Made by a program: the position numbers and the translations under genes. The notes below the pieces were generated by a model. It saw only the letters and a list, made by a program, of their open reading frames with translations, had not been told where the DNA came from and searched no databases. Positions 17,487-27,274 of a stretch of DNA of 64,000 nucleotides are shown piece after piece (position 1 is the stretch's first letter; each line of letters begins with the position of its first letter). Source of the stretch: Mesorhizobium zhangyense (GTDB lineage: Bacteria > Pseudomonadota > Alphaproteobacteria > Rhizobiales > Rhizobiaceae); the NCBI RefSeq assembly GCF_011045115.1, contig NZ_JAAKZG010000015.1:54368-118367 (forward strand), written 5' to 3'.

Positions 17487-17556
17487 TTAGCGGTATGCCG
17501 AGAGCCATGTTTCGGCAGAGATTGATTTCCCCCGGCCATCGGCCTATTCCCCCTCC

Positions 17557-18966
17557 ATGACAACAAAACAGCTCCATATCATCGGCGGCGGTCTCGCCGG
17601 CTCCGAAGCCGCCTGGCAGGCGGCACAGGCCGGCGTGCCTGTCGTGCTTCACGAAATGCGCCCGGTGCGCGGCACCGATGCGCATAAAACCGACAGCCTC
17701 GCCGAGCTCGTCTGCTCCAACTCGTTCCGCTCAGACGACGCGCAGGCCAATGCGGTCGGGCTGCTGCATGCCGAAATGCGGCTTGCCGGCTCGCTGATCA
17801 TGAATTCAGCAGACCTGAACCAGGTGCCGGCCGGTGGGGCGCTGGCCGTCGACCGCGACGGATTCGCGGCAGCCGTGACCGCAAAGCTCGAAGCCCATCC
17901 GCTGATCACCATCATGCGCGAAGAAGTGACCGGCCTGCCGCCCGAGGAATGGCAACAGGCGATCATCGCCACCGGCCCGTTGACCGCACCGTCACTGGCC
18001 GAAGCGATCGCAGAAAAGACCGGCGCCGATGCGCTCGCCTTCTTCGACGCCATCGCCCCCATCGTCCATTTCGACACCATCGACATGGACACATGCTGGT
18101 TCCAGTCGCGCTACGACAAGGTCGGGCCCGGCGGCACCGGCAAGGACTACATCAACTGCCCGATGGACAAGGAGCAGTACGAAGCCTTCATCCAGGCGCT
18201 GATCGACGGCGGCAAGACCGAGTTCAAGCAGTGGGAAGGCACGCCCTATTTCGACGGCTGCCTGCCGATCGAAGTGATGGCCGAACGCGGCCCCGAGACC
18301 GCGCGCCATGGCCCGATGAAGCCGATGGGCCTCACCAACGCTCACAATCCGGACGTCAAGGCCTATGCCGTCGTGCAGCTGCGGCAGGACAATGCGCTGG
18401 GCACGCTCTACAACATGGTCGGCTTCCAGACCAAGCTGAAGCATGCCGAGCAGGTGCGCATCTTCCGGATGATTCCGGGATTGGAAAATGCCGATTTCGC
18501 CCGGCTTGGCGGCCTGCACCGCAACACCTACATCAATTCGCCGACGCTGCTCGATGCAACGCTCCAGCTCAAAGGCCGCACCGGCCTGCGCTTTGCCGGC
18601 CAGATCACCGGCTGCGAGGGCTATGTCGAATCCGCCGCGATCGGCCTGCTTACCGGCCGCTTCGCCGCCGCCGAGCTTCTCGGCCAGCAGGTATCGCCAC
18701 CGCCGGTCACCACCGCCTTCGGCGCTCTGCTCAACCACATCACCGGCGGCCACATCGTCTCCGACGACGAACCGGGAAAGCGCTCCTTCCAGCCGATGAA
18801 CGTCAATTTCGGCCTGTTTCCGGCGGTCGAAGCGCCGAAGTCCGAAGGCAAACGCCTGCGCGGCAAGGACAAGATCGTCGCCAAGCGCCACGCCATAACC
18901 TCGCGCGCGCTGACCGATTGCCGCGATTGGCTCGGCATTGCGGCCGAAGCGCAAGCCGCCGAATAG
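17557..18966 (+). CDS. trmFO: Folate-dependent tRNA (uracil-54-C5) methyltransferase TrmFO
   Basis: 469 residues. It uses methylenetetrahydrofolate and FADH2 to make m5U54 in the T loop of tRNAs. The FAD-binding motif [15 protein letters not shown] is at residues 7-21. The GidA-like signature [10 protein letters not shown] is near residue 50, and '[17 protein letters not shown]' is further in. Length is as expected for the family. It follows the sRNA unit on the same strand; a GNAT gene starts 7 bases after it. Confidence 0.95.
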   Translation: MTTKQLHIIGGGLAGSEAAWQAAQAGVPVVLHEMRPVRGTDAHKTDSLAELVCSNSFRSDDAQANAVGLLHAEMRLAGSLIMNSADLNQVPAGGALAVDRDGFAAAVTAKLEAHPLITIMREEVTGLPPEEWQQAIIATGPLTAPSLAEAIAEKTGADALAFFDAIAPIVHFDTIDMDTCWFQSRYDKVGPGGTGKDYINCPMDKEQYEAFIQALIDGGKTEFKQWEGTPYFDGCLPIEVMAERGPETARHGPMKPMGLTNAHNPDVKAYAVVQLRQDNALGTLYNMVGFQTKLKHAEQVRIFRMIPGLENADFARLGGLHRNTYINSPTLLDATLQLKGRTGLRFAGQITGCEGYVESAAIGLLTGRFAAAELLGQQVSPPPVTTAFGALLNHITGGHIVSDDEPGKRSFQPMNVNFGLFPAVEAPKSEGKRLRGKDKIVAKRHAITSRALTDCRDWLGIAAEAQAAE

Positions 18967-18973
18967 AGCGATC

Positions 18974-19474
18974 ATGCAGCCTCCCGCAACAGAACAGCTG
19001 ACCTTGCGGGAGTTCCGGGCGGAGGATGCAAAAGACCTGCTGACCGTCTTCACCGACGATTATGCCCGGCGCTTCTATCCTGAAATGACCACCGAGGCCG
19101 CCGCGACCGAATGGATCGACCGCAACCTCAAGCGCTACGCCGAACACGGCTTCGGACTCTGGGCGGTCATTGAAAAAAGCACCGGACGGCTGATCGGCGA
19201 TTGCGGCCCGACCTGGCAGGACATTGGCGGCCCAACCATTCTGGAGATCGGCTACCACATCGCTCCCGACCGGCGCGGCCGCGGCTTTGCCCTCGAGGCC
19301 GCCCGAGCATGCCTCGCCACTGCCTTTGCCTCGACCAGCGAGCCGGAAATCGGATCAATCGTCGCGCCCGAAAACGCCTCGTCGATGAGCGTCGCGCGCC
19401 GCCTGCATCGCGAGAGGCGAAGCTACGTCAATTCGCGCGGCCTCGACCGCTTTCTGTTTTTCACCCGGCGGTAG
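18974..19474 (+). CDS. GNAT-family N-acetyltransferase (RimJ/RimL-like)
   Basis: 166 residues from ATG 18974. It has the RimJ/RimL-type layout: LTLREFRAEDAKDLL at the start, GFGLWAVIEKSTGRLIGDCG in the middle, and the acetyl-CoA loop 'IAPDRRGRGFALEAARA' near residue 97 (R/Q-x-x-G-x-G/A variant). The ATG is 7 bases after the trmFO stop, so the two are probably co-transcribed. The acetylated substrate cannot be predicted. Confidence 0.85.
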   Translation: MQPPATEQLTLREFRAEDAKDLLTVFTDDYARRFYPEMTTEAAATEWIDRNLKRYAEHGFGLWAVIEKSTGRLIGDCGPTWQDIGGPTILEIGYHIAPDRRGRGFALEAARACLATAFASTSEPEIGSIVAPENASSMSVARRLHRERRSYVNSRGLDRFLFFTRR

Positions 19475-19509
19475 AGTCAGTTTCCTGGGGTGGAGAGCGG
19501 GTGTGGCGA

Positions 19510-19560
19510 TAAGGTGCGTCCTTCGAGCCTCACTGCGCTCGCACCTCAGGATGAGGACGG
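19510..19560. repeat. Dispersed palindromic repeat (CCTCATCCTGAGG type)
   Basis: GTGCGTCCTTCGAGCC...GCTCGCACCTCAGGATGAGGAC holds an inner CGAGC/GCTCG hairpin and outer GTCCT/AGGAC arms. Very similar sequences occur as dispersed repeats in rhizobial and bradyrhizobial genomes. No coding capacity. Confidence 0.65.
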
Positions 19561-19585
19561 TTGGCGATGAAACGCGCCGGCGTAT

Positions 19586-19726
19586 TCTCCCCCCTTGAGG
19601 GGGAGATGGCGCGAAGCGCCAGAGGGGGTCGGTCAAGGCAGCGGCGCGGCGCCAAGGAACGTCGAGCACGGCCGCAGCGACCCCACCCGGCCCTACGGGC
19701 CACCCTCCCCTCAAGGGGGAGCGAGA
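19586..19726. repeat. Palindromic repeat cluster with CTCCCCCTTGAGGGGGAG arms
   Basis: CTCCCCCCTTGAGGGGGAG near 19587-19605 and CTCCCCTCAAGGGGGAG near 19705-19721 are each palindromic and also pair with each other. Between them lie GGCGCGAAGCGCC and GGCCCTACGGGCC hairpins. It fills the space between GNAT and the convergent SGNH gene and may terminate transcription from both sides. Confidence 0.7.
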
Positions 19727-19733
19727 CGCCGCG

Positions 19734-21896
19734 CTACAATCCCGACCTCAAATCCGCAACATTCGGTGCCGGCAGTTTCAGGATCTGCTTGGCCGTGTTG
19801 AAAACCGCATCCGCGATATGCGCATGACCTTCGGCCGTTGGATGGAACGGACCGCCAAGGCAGGCTTCGATCAGATCGAGCAGGCCCCATTGTCCGGTTG
19901 GCGGCGGCGAGCCGTTGGCTTTGTACTGCACGAACAGGCAGATGTCGTTGAGGGTGCGGAACCAGCGCTCGCGCGGCGCGTAGGCGCGCGTGTCGCGCAG
20001 GCGGTTGAAGCCGGTTTCACGGTTTTCCGCAAAAGGCTCGAAATCCGACCAGCGATTTACCGGGCTGGCGAAGTGATAATAGGGCAGCATCAGGTTTTCG
20101 GCCGCCGAGACATTGCCGTTGGCATCGCGTTTCTGCGCACATATGCCGTGCTTCGCGAACGGCTCGCGGTGGGCGTCGATGAAGTACCAGTTTCCGGCCC
20201 GGGCGGCGTCGCGGGTGGCCGGATAAAGAACCTCGTTGGCGAAGCGGCTCACCAGCCGCAATTCCGGCACATCGATCGAAAGCACCCCGCCGACATTGAA
20301 ACCTTCGAGCCGCTCGCGCGGATCGCTTTCGCCACAAAGGCGGCCGTTTTCATTGAACTCTACCTTGGGAAAGGCCGTAAGGACGATATTGGGCTTGCCA
20401 GCGTCACCCTTGACGATCGGGATCGGCGCCAGCGCCTTGCGCAAGGCGGCAAACCGCGCCGGCAGTTCCCGCGCCCTCTCCTGCGCACGGTCGATGCCAT
20501 GCGCCTTGGTCAGCCGGGCGGCCAGACGGATAAGATCGTTGCCCTGCGCCCTGGCGCGAATTTCGGTGTTGAGGTTGGCGTAAGGCGGTCGCGTCTTGGT
20601 CAGCGTATCGACGATCAGCGGCGTGAAGCCGATATCGTTGCCGCCGATCGAGACGATCAGCAGGTCGACCGGCCGAAGGAATTTTCCGCTCGGGCAATCG
20701 AGCAGGCTGACGCTGCGCACCGGGCGGTCGTTGGGCGCGGTCACCGGCGGATCCAGCGAGATCGTGCGGCGGGCAAGCCTGCGCATCAGGTCGTCGCTGC
20801 AAAGCTCGACCATCAGGCGGTCGACCTGCGGCATGTCACGGCGCAGCCGACCGCCGGCCGTGAAATAGCTGGGCTCGACCGTCTCGACGCCGGCATAGGG
20901 AAACAGAAAACCCTCGGTCAGCTCCGCGCCCGAACAGGCAAAGCCGAGGAAAGTCACCGCCGAATGCTTGACGTCGCTGAGCGCGATTTCGAGAGCCGTT
21001 CGCAAATGATAGCTATAGGCAGAACGGTGGCATTTGCGGTCGAGCCAGCCGGCCGGACCGTTCTGGTAGCGGACCGGGAGCGAATAGGCGGCGTTCGAGC
21101 GGATCGCCTGCGCATCGGGGTCGTAGAGATAGGAAATATTGAGCCCGGCGCGACGCGAGAACCGGTCGATCTCGACCGGCGTGTCCGGGTTGCCCTCGCC
21201 CGAGGAATAGCTGTCGCCCATGCCGACGACGAGCCGGTCGCGCACCCAGATCGGCTCATGCGAAACCGTTGTGCCGTCGGGCAGTTGCACGGTGACGGCC
21301 ACGCCGCGCTGAGCCTCGGGAACGTCCGGCTCGAAGGGAACGCGTGTCTCGACATCGGCAGCACAGGGCTTTTCCGTTGCCGTGACAAGCGCGTTGCCGT
21401 CAATGAAGATCGCCCTCGCCGCTTGCCATTTGCACTGGCCTGACGGCGGCTCGGTCAGCTTCAGGACAACCGTATGGCGCTGCGGCCTGACATAATCGGT
21501 GCGCAGTGATGTGCCGAAGGTGTCGCTGGCGCAGGACGAATGCCATTGCTGGCGGCTGTCCCAGCAGGTGGCGCGGCGGCGGTTGATGTGATGCGCCCAG
21601 CCCCGCTCCGGGCGGCCGGCACTGCGCGGATTGGCGTAAAGCGTGGAATCCTGCCTGTACCATTCGCGCAGCCAGCGTGGATCGTTCAGCGAACGTTCGA
21701 GATCGGACACCGCAGTCGCCGACAGCGCGCCGCCATTGGCAGCCATGACATCGGCCATGGCCTCGCGCTGCATGTCGAAGTCGCGGGTTTCGAGGAAGTA
21801 GCGGAATGGATGCTCGACGCGCCAGTCTATTGCCGGCGCGGCGTATACAACGGTCGAAATGGAGAAAAGCAAAGCAATAAATACAAGACGAAGCAT
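19734..21896 (-). CDS. Large secreted SGNH-hydrolase-family protein
   Basis: 720 residues, with signal peptide MLRLVFIALLFSISTVVYA. SGNH blocks are recognisable: nucleophile block GMGDSYSSGEG near residue 224, GGND-type oxyanion block IVSIGGNDIGF near residue 420, and a C-terminal FHPTAEGH block near residue 693 carrying the catalytic histidine. The first ~200 residues are an extra domain with Trp/Arg-rich and Cys-containing segments. Predicted function is ester or lipid hydrolysis, or deacylation, in the periplasm or outside. It is much longer than the ~200-residue SGNH core; the block spacing suggests insertions between blocks. Substrate unknown. Confidence 0.8.
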   Translation of the reverse strand: MLRLVFIALLFSISTVVYAAPAIDWRVEHPFRYFLETRDFDMQREAMADVMAANGGALSATAVSDLERSLNDPRWLREWYRQDSTLYANPRSAGRPERGWAHHINRRRATCWDSRQQWHSSCASDTFGTSLRTDYVRPQRHTVVLKLTEPPSGQCKWQAARAIFIDGNALVTATEKPCAADVETRVPFEPDVPEAQRGVAVTVQLPDGTTVSHEPIWVRDRLVVGMGDSYSSGEGNPDTPVEIDRFSRRAGLNISYLYDPDAQAIRSNAAYSLPVRYQNGPAGWLDRKCHRSAYSYHLRTALEIALSDVKHSAVTFLGFACSGAELTEGFLFPYAGVETVEPSYFTAGGRLRRDMPQVDRLMVELCSDDLMRRLARRTISLDPPVTAPNDRPVRSVSLLDCPSGKFLRPVDLLIVSIGGNDIGFTPLIVDTLTKTRPPYANLNTEIRARAQGNDLIRLAARLTKAHGIDRAQERARELPARFAALRKALAPIPIVKGDAGKPNIVLTAFPKVEFNENGRLCGESDPRERLEGFNVGGVLSIDVPELRLVSRFANEVLYPATRDAARAGNWYFIDAHREPFAKHGICAQKRDANGNVSAAENLMLPYYHFASPVNRWSDFEPFAENRETGFNRLRDTRAYAPRERWFRTLNDICLFVQYKANGSPPPTGQWGLLDLIEACLGGPFHPTAEGHAHIADAVFNTAKQILKLPAPNVADLRSGL

Positions 21897-21979
21897 GCCA
21901 CTATACCTCGCATATCGAATATTATTTCTCCGATAAAAAGGAATAGAGGCGCTTTGTCCTTATTTCAATCAGGCCCGCA

Positions 21980-22924
21980 TCATTTTTGCGAGGTAGCCGG
22001 AAGGCCAGGCTTTCCGGATTCACCGGGATGAAGGCGGACATAGTCCAGCTTCAAGTCCTGCGAAGTCTTGCGCGAACCATCGTGGCTCCAGCCCGGCGGC
22101 TGAAACAGGTACGAGAGGCGCTGGCGCAAGGTCAGGCCAGGTGCTGCGGCGTCGCGGAACATGCCGACCCATTCGTGGAACGCGACTTTCACCGGGTTGA
22201 ACGTGCCGATGTTCTTGACGATGCCGTAGCGTGGTTGGTCCTCCGGCAGTTCCGCGACGAAGGTTCCGAACATCCGGTCCCAGATGATCAGCGTGCCGGC
22301 GTAATTGGCATCGAGATAGCGCGGATTGGTGGCGTGGTGGACACGGTGGTGCGACGGCGTGTTGAAGATCATCTCGAACCAGCCCCACATCCTGCCGATC
22401 GTCTCGGTGTGTATCCAGAACTGCCAGACGAGGTTGAAGCCGAAGACGAAGGCGATCACCGCGGGGTGGAAACCGAGCAGCACCAGTGGCACCTGCAAAA
22501 TGAACATGCCGGTGAAGAGGCCGGTCCAGCTCTGCCGCAGCGCCGTGGACAGGTTGTAGTGCTGGCTGGAATGGTGATTGACGTGCTCGGCCCAGACCCA
22601 GCGCACGCGATGCGCGATGCGGTGATACCAGTAGTAGCGCAGATCATCGAGCAGGAACGCCGCCAGGAACACCCAGATGGAACGGCCGAGATCGAAGAAA
22701 CGGAACTGCCAGACCCAGAGCAAGGCGGTGTAGGAAACGATCCCGAGCAATATGCCGGCAACGACGTTTCCGGTGCCCATCATTAGGCTGGTCAGCGTGT
22801 CGCGCGTCTCGAAAGCGCCCTTGGCCCGCCCCGTGCGCACGAGCCAGAGTTCAATCAGAATGGCAACGACGAAGAAGGGAATGGCAAGCTGCGTAACCTG
22901 CGGGAAATCGTAATTTTCCATCAT
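21980..22924 (-). CDS. Fatty acid hydroxylase / sterol desaturase-family membrane protein
   Basis: 314 residues with about four membrane spans and the di-iron histidine clusters of the superfamily: HRIAH, HVNHHS and HRVHHATN, plus further histidines. Members hydroxylate or desaturate lipids (fatty acids, sterols, carotenoids). No sterol pathway is visible here, so membrane lipid modification is the simplest guess. The start overlaps the end of the upstream gene by 4 bases (ATGA type), indicating a translationally coupled pair. Confidence 0.85.
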   Translation of the reverse strand: MMENYDFPQVTQLAIPFFVVAILIELWLVRTGRAKGAFETRDTLTSLMMGTGNVVAGILLGIVSYTALLWVWQFRFFDLGRSIWVFLAAFLLDDLRYYWYHRIAHRVRWVWAEHVNHHSSQHYNLSTALRQSWTGLFTGMFILQVPLVLLGFHPAVIAFVFGFNLVWQFWIHTETIGRMWGWFEMIFNTPSHHRVHHATNPRYLDANYAGTLIIWDRMFGTFVAELPEDQPRYGIVKNIGTFNPVKVAFHEWVGMFRDAAAPGLTLRQRLSYLFQPPGWSHDGSRKTSQDLKLDYVRLHPGESGKPGLPATSQK

Positions 22925-23343
22925 GATGCTTCTCTTTTTGCGGGTAGCAGCACGTTGCGCACCGCGCTGGCATCGGCGGCGTTGGCGAAAGTGAAGTCTC
23001 CGCCGGCCCAGGTGAAATCCTTAAGCCGGATGGACAGGCATTCAGGGTCGGGACTCGTCAGCGACACCACGTCGGATTGCGTGATGATGCGCGTCAGGAA
23101 CTTGTCGCCGAAAGTCTGGACGATGCCGGTTCGGTCGCCGTCGAGTTCCAGAAACGCCGTTTTGCCGTCGGCGGTCAGCCGAACAGTCCAGACCGCTTCT
23201 TCCGGGAAATCCTCGCCAAAGCGCCGTTTAGCATCGTCAGCGGCAGTGATCGACGAGCCCTTGCTTCCGCCGGTCAGGTGGACGGCGAGAACACACAAAG
23301 CAATCCCGACAACCACGATGGCGACGAGTACAGGCAAGCTCAT
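22921..23343 (-). CDS. Conserved-looking membrane-anchored hypothetical protein
   Basis: 140 residues. A single N-terminal hydrophobic span (VLVAIVVVGIALCVLAVHL) is followed by a soluble domain with FPEEAVWTVRLTADGKTAFLEL and a hydrophobic beta-rich centre. The stop overlaps the start of the fatty acid hydroxylase-family gene by 4 bases, so it is its operon partner. No family is recognised. The anchor suggests action at the membrane, perhaps with the downstream enzyme. Confidence 0.7.
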   Translation of the reverse strand: MSLPVLVAIVVVGIALCVLAVHLTGGSKGSSITAADDAKRRFGEDFPEEAVWTVRLTADGKTAFLELDGDRTGIVQTFGDKFLTRIITQSDVVSLTSPDPECLSIRLKDFTWAGGDFTFANAADASAVRNVLLPAKREAS

Positions 23344-23435
23344 GGGCCGAAATTCTCCTCCCGACCGAAGCGTCCGGCTGTCCGCAACGGCTTCGCGAGA
23401 GGAATATCATAATTGACGTTTACGTCAAAGGCGAT

Positions 23436-24281
23436 TCAGCGCCAGCCGCGGGTGGCGTGGCGAAAGAGGACCCATTGCCGGCGCCAGGCCGAAATCTCCG
23501 ACACCGAGGTCAGCGCTTTCGCGGGCGCATTTCCGAGCTTTTTCAAATAGGCGCCGGTCAATGCAACGGGCAGGAAGGCCGGTCGCAGCGCGTCAGGAAG
23601 CTCGCGCGCGCCACGCTCGAAGGTACCGAGATGGTCTTGGGCAAGCGCAATCATCGCCTCAACCACGCGGGAAGCCCCTGCCCCGCCATCGCTGGAGACA
23701 AACTCCTCAGGCGAAGAACCCGCAGCGGCGAGGATGTCTTTCGGCACGAAGCACTGCCCGCGCGCGCGATGAATCGGCATCAGGCGCAGAAGGCCGGTGA
23801 TAGCCTGCGCGCAACCGGCATGGCCTGCGAGTTCGGCGAATTTCGGCGCGGTTTGCGGATCGAGGATCATCGACGCAAGCTGGATAAGTGCAGCGGCCGT
23901 CTCGCCGCAATAGCCTTCGAGGTCGTTTCTAGACGGCATCGGATCGTCGTAGAGATCGAAAATCCGCGCATCGAGATAGTTCTGGAAGGCATTTTGCGGG
24001 AGACCGTAAGTCGCGATCGTATCGACCAACGCTTCGGCGACGGGATGACCTGATGCTGCTTCGACAGTGCCTGCCGCGATCACGTCACGCCACCATTGCA
24101 GACGCACCTCGCCGGGCAGCGCCTCGCGGATACGGTCGCGAACGCCGGCAATCTCCGCATTGAAAGCATAGAGCGCGAAAAGGCCGGTGCGCTTGTCTTC
24201 CGGCGCATAAAGCGCCGAGAGATAACGATCCCGATCGGCGGCGCGCACCGCCTCCATCACGATCTGGGCGTGATCGGTCAT
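23436..24281 (-). CDS. Squalene/phytoene synthase-family protein (NDUFAF6-like context)
   Basis: 281 residues of the trans-isoprenyl diphosphate head-to-head synthase fold: ALYAFNAEIAGVRDRIRE near residue 37, QWWRDVI, then IFDLYDDPMPSRNDLEGYC. The first aspartate-rich motif is degenerate (DLYDD rather than a full DXXXD with partners), so catalysis is doubtful. It is separated by one base from a Mth938-domain gene and then secDF-yajC. The human relatives of these two small genes, NDUFAF6 and NDUFAF3, are complex I assembly factors, so a respiratory-assembly role is a reasonable alternative to isoprenoid synthesis. Confidence 0.8.
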   Translation of the reverse strand: MTDHAQIVMEAVRAADRDRYLSALYAPEDKRTGLFALYAFNAEIAGVRDRIREALPGEVRLQWWRDVIAAGTVEAASGHPVAEALVDTIATYGLPQNAFQNYLDARIFDLYDDPMPSRNDLEGYCGETAAALIQLASMILDPQTAPKFAELAGHAGCAQAITGLLRLMPIHRARGQCFVPKDILAAAGSSPEEFVSSDGGAGASRVVEAMIALAQDHLGTFERGARELPDALRPAFLPVALTGAYLKKLGNAPAKALTSVSEISAWRRQWVLFRHATRGWR

Positions 24282-24282
24282 G

Positions 24283-24669
24283 TCAATCGACGGCTATCAA
24301 AGCTGCTGCGACCGCGCGGTCTTCCGCGAGCAGCACATTGTAGGTTCGCACGGCAGCACCCGTGGACATAGGATCGGACGAGATGCGCGCATCTTTCAAC
24401 GCCGCCTTGAGTGCGGCGGGCAGAGGCCGCAAATCCTTGCCTGTTCCGACCAGCAGGATTTCGACATCTTTCGACTCGGAAAGGAGCCGCGCAAAATCCT
24501 CTGCAGTCAGCTTATTCGGGTCAGCAGGCTCCCAGCCGTAAATGCCGGACGGAAGGCAAAGAATTGACCCGCGATGCGACATGTCGGCAAAGCGAAAACC
24601 GCCATTGCCATAGGCTTCGATCGGCGCTCGGCCGGGAAAATGCGCTTCTTTGATGAAAATGCCCGACAT
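24283..24669 (-). CDS. Mth938-domain protein (NDUFAF3-like)
   Basis: 128 residues matching the compact Mth938/DUF498 fold: IEAYGNGGFRFADMSHRGS, then SGIYGWEP, then the core strand EILLVGTGKDLRPLP, and a final STGAAVRTYNVLLAEDR. The mitochondrial relative NDUFAF3 takes part in complex I assembly. In alphaproteobacteria this gene sits beside secDF, as here (9-base gap), with the squalene/phytoene synthase-family gene next. No catalytic residues are known for the family. Confidence 0.88.
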   Translation of the reverse strand: MSGIFIKEAHFPGRAPIEAYGNGGFRFADMSHRGSILCLPSGIYGWEPADPNKLTAEDFARLLSESKDVEILLVGTGKDLRPLPAALKAALKDARISSDPMSTGAAVRTYNVLLAEDRAVAAALIAVD

Positions 24670-24678
24670 TGTTGCCCG

Positions 24679-27225
24679 CTATGAATTCGACGGCTGGGCC
24701 GTCCGCACGACATTGGTGTCGTTGTCGAACGTGTCCGGACGCGGCTTGAACAGGATCAACAGCGGGCCGGCGACAAAGATCGACGAGTAGGTGCCGAACA
24801 CAACGCCGAAAATCAATGCCCGCGCGAAGGAGCTGACGATCTCGCCACCGAAAAGATAAAGCGCAATCAGCGCCAGCAGCGTCGTCGCACCCGTCAGGAT
24901 CGTGCGCGACAAGGTCTGATTCAGCGACAGGTCCACGACATCCCTGATCGGCATCGTCCTGAACTTTGCCAGGTTTTCGCGAACGCGGTCATAGACCACG
25001 ACGGTATCGTTGATCGAATAACCGATGATCGTGAGGATCGCGGCGATGCTGGCGAGGTTGAAATCGATGCCGGTGATGACATAGAGGCCGATCATGGCGA
25101 TGACGTCGTGAAGGGTCGATATGACCGCGCCAAGGCCGAACTGCCATTTGAACCGTATCCAGATATAGATGAGCATCGCCGCAAGCGCAGCGAGAACAGC
25201 CAGCGCGCCGGCCTTCGCCAGTTCGTTCGAGACGTTCGGGCCGACAACCTCGACCCGGCGGAAGTCGTAATCGTCGCCCACGGCAAGCCGCGCCTTTTCG
25301 ACCGCGGATTGTTCGGCATTATCGCCGCCGCCTTGCGCCGCGATCTTGACGAGGAGATCGCGCGGCGATCCGAAGCCCTGCACCTGCACCTCGCCGAGAT
25401 TGACTTCATCCAGCCGCGCCCGCACATCGGTCGCATCGGCCGGGCCGGTTTTGGCCCGCATTTCGATGACCGACCCGCCGAGGAAATCCACGCCGTAGTT
25501 CAAATCCCTGGTCACGAACAGCACGGCGGTGCCAATCGACAGGATAGCCGAAAGAGCGAACGCGTATTTGCGCATCTTCATGAATGGAATTCTGGTGTCG
25601 TCCGGCACGAGTTTGACGATACCGCGCGGGATTTCGGTCGGCCGCGTCCGACGCAGCCAGAACGAAATCATCCAGCGCGTGAAGGTGAATGCGGTGAATA
25701 CGGTGGTGATGATACCGACGGCCAGGGTGATGGCGAAGCCGCGCACGGCGCCCGAGCCGAGGTAAAAGAGGATTGCTGCTGCAATGAGCGTGGTGACGTT
25801 GGCGTCGACGACGGTGGCCATGGCTCGCGAGAAGCCGGCATCGAGCGACTGCACGAGCGATTTCCCCTGCCGCCGCTCGTCCTTGACGCGCTCATAGATG
25901 AGAACGTTGGAATCGACCGCCATGCCCATGGTGAGAATGATGCCGGCAATGCCGGGAATGGTCAGCGCCAGGCCGAACAGCGAAAGTATGGCGATTATCA
26001 GCACGACGTTGGCAATGAGAGCCAGATTGGCGATGACGCCCAGCCCGCCATAGGCAACGATCATGAAAACCAGAACGAGCAGGCCGCCGATCAGGGCGGC
26101 AGTTGCACCGGCCTTGATGGAATCCGTGCCGAGGTTGGGGGCGACCGTTCGCTCCTCGACGATCGTCAACGGAGCCGGAAATGCGCCGGCGCGGAGCAAT
26201 GCTGCCAGATCGGCCGCGCTCTCGGCGTTGAAATTTCCGGCGATCTGGCCGACACCGCCGAGAATGGGCTCCCTGATCTGCGGGGCGGAAATAACCTGAT
26301 TGTCGAGAACGACGGCAAACAGTCGTCCCACATTCTGCTGGGTCGCTTCGCCAAAGCGGGCGGTTCCCTCAGGATTCAATTGGAAGGAAACCACGGACTC
26401 GCCGTCCGAGCGGCTGATAGCCTGTGCGTCGATCAGGCTTTCGCCCGACACGATGACGCGGTCTTCGATCAGATAGGCGGCGGGCGGATCATCGGGCGAG
26501 TACATGACCGTCGAATTGGCCGGCGGCTGCCCCGAAATCGCATCCTGAACCGGCATGGTCTGGTCGACCATCTGGAAAGTCAGCTTGGCGGTCTGCCCGA
26601 GAATTTCCTTCAGGCGCTGCGGGTCCTGAAGGCCGGGAACCTGAACGAGCACACGGTTCGCACCCTGCTGCTCGACGATCGGCGCGTTGGTGCCCAGTTC
26701 ATTGACGCGGCGGGTAGCCACATCGACCGACTGAGCCAACGCGGCTTCCGCGCGGTAATCGATACCGTCATCAGTCAGCGTATAGCGCAACACGCCGGGC
26801 TGGGGTTCGTCCTGGGTCAATTCCTGCGTCGAACCCGTTCCGAACATGCCGGAGGACACCGGCTGCAGCAGCGAATCGAGCGCTGCCTTGGCCTTGTCGA
26901 CCTCATTTGCCTCGCGAATGCTGACCTGCACGCTCCTGTCGGCCCCGGTCAGGCCGGTGTAGCCGATCTTGGCTTCGCGCAATTTTGTGCGAATGTCGTC
27001 GCGGGTTACCGCAAGGCGCTCGTTGACAAGGTCCTTGCGGTCAAGCGCCAGGAGAATGTGCGAGCCGCCCTGAAGGTCGAGGCCCAGCGTCATGGCGCGC
27101 TTTGGCAGCCAGTCCGGCAACGCATCGAGCGTTGCCTTCGAAAACAGATTTGGGGCCGCAAAAAGCAGCCCCAAGATCACAATGGCCCAGATGGAAATCG
27201 TCTTCCAGCGCGAGAAATAGAGCAT
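24679..27225 (-). CDS. secDF: SecD-SecF fusion protein translocase subunit
   Basis: 848 residues, SecD (about 1-520) fused to SecF (about 545-848). The D part opens with MLYFSRWKTISIWAIV and has the motif LGLDLQGGSHILL near residue 48, a large periplasmic domain, and a 'GMAVDSNVLIYERVKDE' segment in the membrane part. The F part has the equivalent 'GYSINDTVVVYDRVRENL'. Twelve membrane spans are expected. It uses the proton gradient to pull preproteins through SecYEG. Fused SecDF occurs in several lineages including many Rhizobiales. It lies 49 bases downstream of yajC. Confidence 0.95.
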   Translation of the reverse strand: MLYFSRWKTISIWAIVILGLLFAAPNLFSKATLDALPDWLPKRAMTLGLDLQGGSHILLALDRKDLVNERLAVTRDDIRTKLREAKIGYTGLTGADRSVQVSIREANEVDKAKAALDSLLQPVSSGMFGTGSTQELTQDEPQPGVLRYTLTDDGIDYRAEAALAQSVDVATRRVNELGTNAPIVEQQGANRVLVQVPGLQDPQRLKEILGQTAKLTFQMVDQTMPVQDAISGQPPANSTVMYSPDDPPAAYLIEDRVIVSGESLIDAQAISRSDGESVVSFQLNPEGTARFGEATQQNVGRLFAVVLDNQVISAPQIREPILGGVGQIAGNFNAESAADLAALLRAGAFPAPLTIVEERTVAPNLGTDSIKAGATAALIGGLLVLVFMIVAYGGLGVIANLALIANVVLIIAILSLFGLALTIPGIAGIILTMGMAVDSNVLIYERVKDERRQGKSLVQSLDAGFSRAMATVVDANVTTLIAAAILFYLGSGAVRGFAITLAVGIITTVFTAFTFTRWMISFWLRRTRPTEIPRGIVKLVPDDTRIPFMKMRKYAFALSAILSIGTAVLFVTRDLNYGVDFLGGSVIEMRAKTGPADATDVRARLDEVNLGEVQVQGFGSPRDLLVKIAAQGGGDNAEQSAVEKARLAVGDDYDFRRVEVVGPNVSNELAKAGALAVLAALAAMLIYIWIRFKWQFGLGAVISTLHDVIAMIGLYVITGIDFNLASIAAILTIIGYSINDTVVVYDRVRENLAKFRTMPIRDVVDLSLNQTLSRTILTGATTLLALIALYLFGGEIVSSFARALIFGVVFGTYSSIFVAGPLLILFKPRPDTFDNDTNVVRTAQPSNS

Positions 27226-27274
27226 TTTGCCTCGTCAGTTCAGACGACTCTGTACGCCGAGTCTCTGTCAGAGA

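Noticed and set aside
17205..17490. Reading the repeated CCTCCTCCC units as a CRISPR array
   Set aside because: Repeat spacing within a unit is irregular (37 and 42 bases), the spacers are stem arms, and only two long copies exist; hairpin RNAs explain it fully.
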